Assembly (NCBI GenBank): GCA_030526935.1
Contig: JAUNBY010000163.1
Span: 1 to 6,908 of the forward strand
DNA from: Clostridia bacterium
Lineage (GTDB): Bacteria; Bacillota; Clostridia; Christensenellales; Aristaeellaceae
DNA length: 6,908 bases
Direction: 5' to 3'
Shown here: in pieces, positions 5,881 through 6,908 of the stretch
How positions within the stretch are numbered: position 1 is the stretch's first letter
Layout: every line of letters starts with the position of its first letter
Program-made: the position numbers and the translations under genes
The notes under the pieces: generated by a model
Told to the model about the DNA's origin: nothing
Database searches by the model: none
Seen by the model: only the letters and a program-made list of their open reading frames with translations

Positions 5881-5909
5881 GGCGGTCTTGCTTATAGTAA
5901 AGACCGCCT
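5880..5909 (+). terminator. Hairpin between tctC2 and the LysR gene
   Basis: AGGCGGTCTT (5880-5889) and AAGACCGCCT (5900-5909) form a perfect 10-bp stem with a 10-nt loop, starting 24 nt after the tctC2 stop. The downstream sequence TTACAATTC is not a real U tract, so termination may be partial or need a factor. If the TATAAT at 5869 is used, the same hairpin would stand at the 5' end of the LysR mRNA. Confidence 0.6.
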
Positions 5910-5939
5910 TACAATTCAGTAGAGAGGGAGATGTTTGTG

Positions 5940-6848
5940 ATGACACTCCAACAGCTGAAATATTTCTGCGTTGTCGCGCAGCTTCTCAGCGTTCGCAAAG
6001 CATCGGAGGAGCTTCATATTTCCCAGTCTACGATCAGCATTTCGATCGCGAATCTAGAGACGGAGCTTGGTCTCCCTCTCTTCAAGCGAGAGAACAGAAG
6101 CGTCGCGCTGACAAAGTATGGCAGCCTTTATTACGAAAAGATCATGCCGCTGTTGGATTCTCTTTCGGAGATAAATGTTAAGATGAAGCGCCTTGCCAGC
6201 GAAACAGAGGGCGACGTCAACATCGGCTATAACCCGCCGTGGTGCTACGGCTTCGTGCCCAGGCTGGCGCGAGAGTTCCTGCGACGCAAAGAGAACGAAA
6301 AGATAATATTCAGCTTCAAGCAGATGAACTCGCCGCGAATTATAGAGGGGCTTAAAGACGGCCGCTTTGACGTGGGCTTCTGTACTACAGAAAGAGAAGT
6401 CCCTGATATTTTCTTTTTCCCTCTGTTCAGGCAGGAGATGGCTGTCATCGTTCCCTCGGGGCATCCGCTTGCCGCGCGCGGCAGTGTCAATCTGCGTGAT
6501 ATATCGCCGTATCCCTATATACTTTACGAAGGAGATTCCGGCTTGTGCAGGCTCGTAAAACAAATGCTGAAAAATGCTGATGTGGAGCCTAAGATCGCAT
6601 ATGAGGCGCCTAACGAGGAGGCGATTTTTTCTCTTGTCTCTTCCGGTTTTGGCATTGCCCTTGTCGCAATAACCGACGCGCTGAAAAAGCTCGACGTGCG
6701 CGCTCTCAAGGTGGAAAATTTCGACGCATTCTGCACGCTTTACATGGCGTACAATACGGCAAGGTATCTTCCGCCAGCCGCCATCCGTTTTGCGAACTAT
6801 ATTAAGCAGTGCGCCAGACAGGGTATTCTCAATGAATTTAGATTGTAA
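5940..6848 (+). CDS. LysR-type transcriptional regulator
   Basis: This 302-residue protein has the normal LysR-family length. The N-terminal winged helix-turn-helix spans residues 1-60: MTLQQLKYF, then SVRKASEELHISQSTISISI (17-36), then LETELGLPLFKRENRSVALT (39-58), a near-canonical LTTR signature. A linker helix runs to about 89. An effector-binding domain of the periplasmic-binding fold spans about 91-295, including IGYNPP (95-100), GRFDVGF (141-147), VPSGHPLA (171-178) and SLVSSGFGIALV (231-242). ATG 5940 is chosen over in-frame ATG 5931 because the GGGAG at 5926-5930 is 9 nt upstream of 5940 but abuts 5931, and because MTLQQLKYF is the usual LysR beginning. The gene lies downstream on the same strand, not divergent as is common. 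It is probably a regulator of the tct cluster; the effector is unknown. Confidence 0.92.
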   Translation: MTLQQLKYFCVVAQLLSVRKASEELHISQSTISISIANLETELGLPLFKRENRSVALTKYGSLYYEKIMPLLDSLSEINVKMKRLASETEGDVNIGYNPPWCYGFVPRLAREFLRRKENEKIIFSFKQMNSPRIIEGLKDGRFDVGFCTTEREVPDIFFFPLFRQEMAVIVPSGHPLAARGSVNLRDISPYPYILYEGDSGLCRLVKQMLKNADVEPKIAYEAPNEEAIFSLVSSGFGIALVAITDALKKLDVRALKVENFDAFCTLYMAYNTARYLPPAAIRFANYIKQCARQGILNEFRL

Positions 6849-6863
6849 ATCGGAAGTGATCAA

Positions 6864-6908
6864 ATGACAAACAGCTACACGCGCGGGGTATTGATGGCTC
6901 TTGGTACT
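6864..6908 (+). CDS. 5' end of an unidentified gene, cut by the window edge
   Basis: An ATG at 6864 opens a frame that runs without a stop to the last base (15 codons, MTNSYTRGVLMALGT). GGAAG (6852-6856) lies 7 nt upstream, a good ribosome site, and the start is only 15 nt after the LysR stop, so co-transcription is likely. The polar start, a single arginine and then a small hydrophobic run resemble the N-terminus of a membrane protein such as an EamA/DMT-type permease. With 15 residues this is only a guess and I give no function. Confidence 0.6.
   Translation, partial: MTNSYTRGVLMALGT

Noticed and set aside
6054..6863. Long minus-strand frame (269 codons) opposite the LysR gene
   Set aside because: It is an antisense shadow: the + strand protein is an unmistakable LysR regulator, while the minus product has no recognisable motif.

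Overview
The window holds one co-directional (+ strand) gene cluster. It encodes a tripartite tricarboxylate transporter (TTT) with two different substrate-binding proteins, a shikimate/quinate dehydrogenase-type oxidoreductase embedded between the transporter genes, a LysR-type regulator, and the first 15 codons of a further gene cut by the window edge.

Layout: positions 1-592 have no supportable gene. A GC-rich block (about 51-165) is followed by a very AT-rich stretch (about 23% G+C over 241-540). A sigma70-like promoter (593-621) and stacked inverted repeats lead into tctC1 (774-1772). A perfect 10-bp hairpin lies between tctC1 and tctB. tctB (1866-2408) and tctA (2421-3914) encode the small and large membrane subunits. 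The dehydrogenase gene (3911-4813) overlaps tctA by an ATGA junction. A second binding-protein gene, tctC2 (4861-5856), follows. An AT-rich palindrome containing TATAAT and a second 10-bp hairpin separate it from the LysR gene (5940-6848). A last open frame starts at 6864.

How the genes probably work together (inference): TctC1 and TctC2 bind a carboxylate outside the inner membrane and deliver it to the TctA/TctB permease, which is driven by an ion gradient. The dehydrogenase, translationally coupled to tctA, would act on the imported compound. Its family uses shikimate, quinate and dehydro derivatives, so a cyclohexane/cyclohexene carboxylate is the simplest substrate guess. The LysR protein is the obvious candidate for the inducer-responsive regulator. 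Nothing in the window proves the substrate.

Organism: signal peptides on both binding proteins, strong AAGGAGG-type ribosome sites, genes of moderate G+C and multiplied TTT binding proteins suggest a diderm bacterium with an amino-acid or organic-acid based metabolism. Synergistota (Cloacibacillus/Synergistes-like) is my best guess from the style of the proteins, with low to moderate confidence. No taxonomic marker gene is present.
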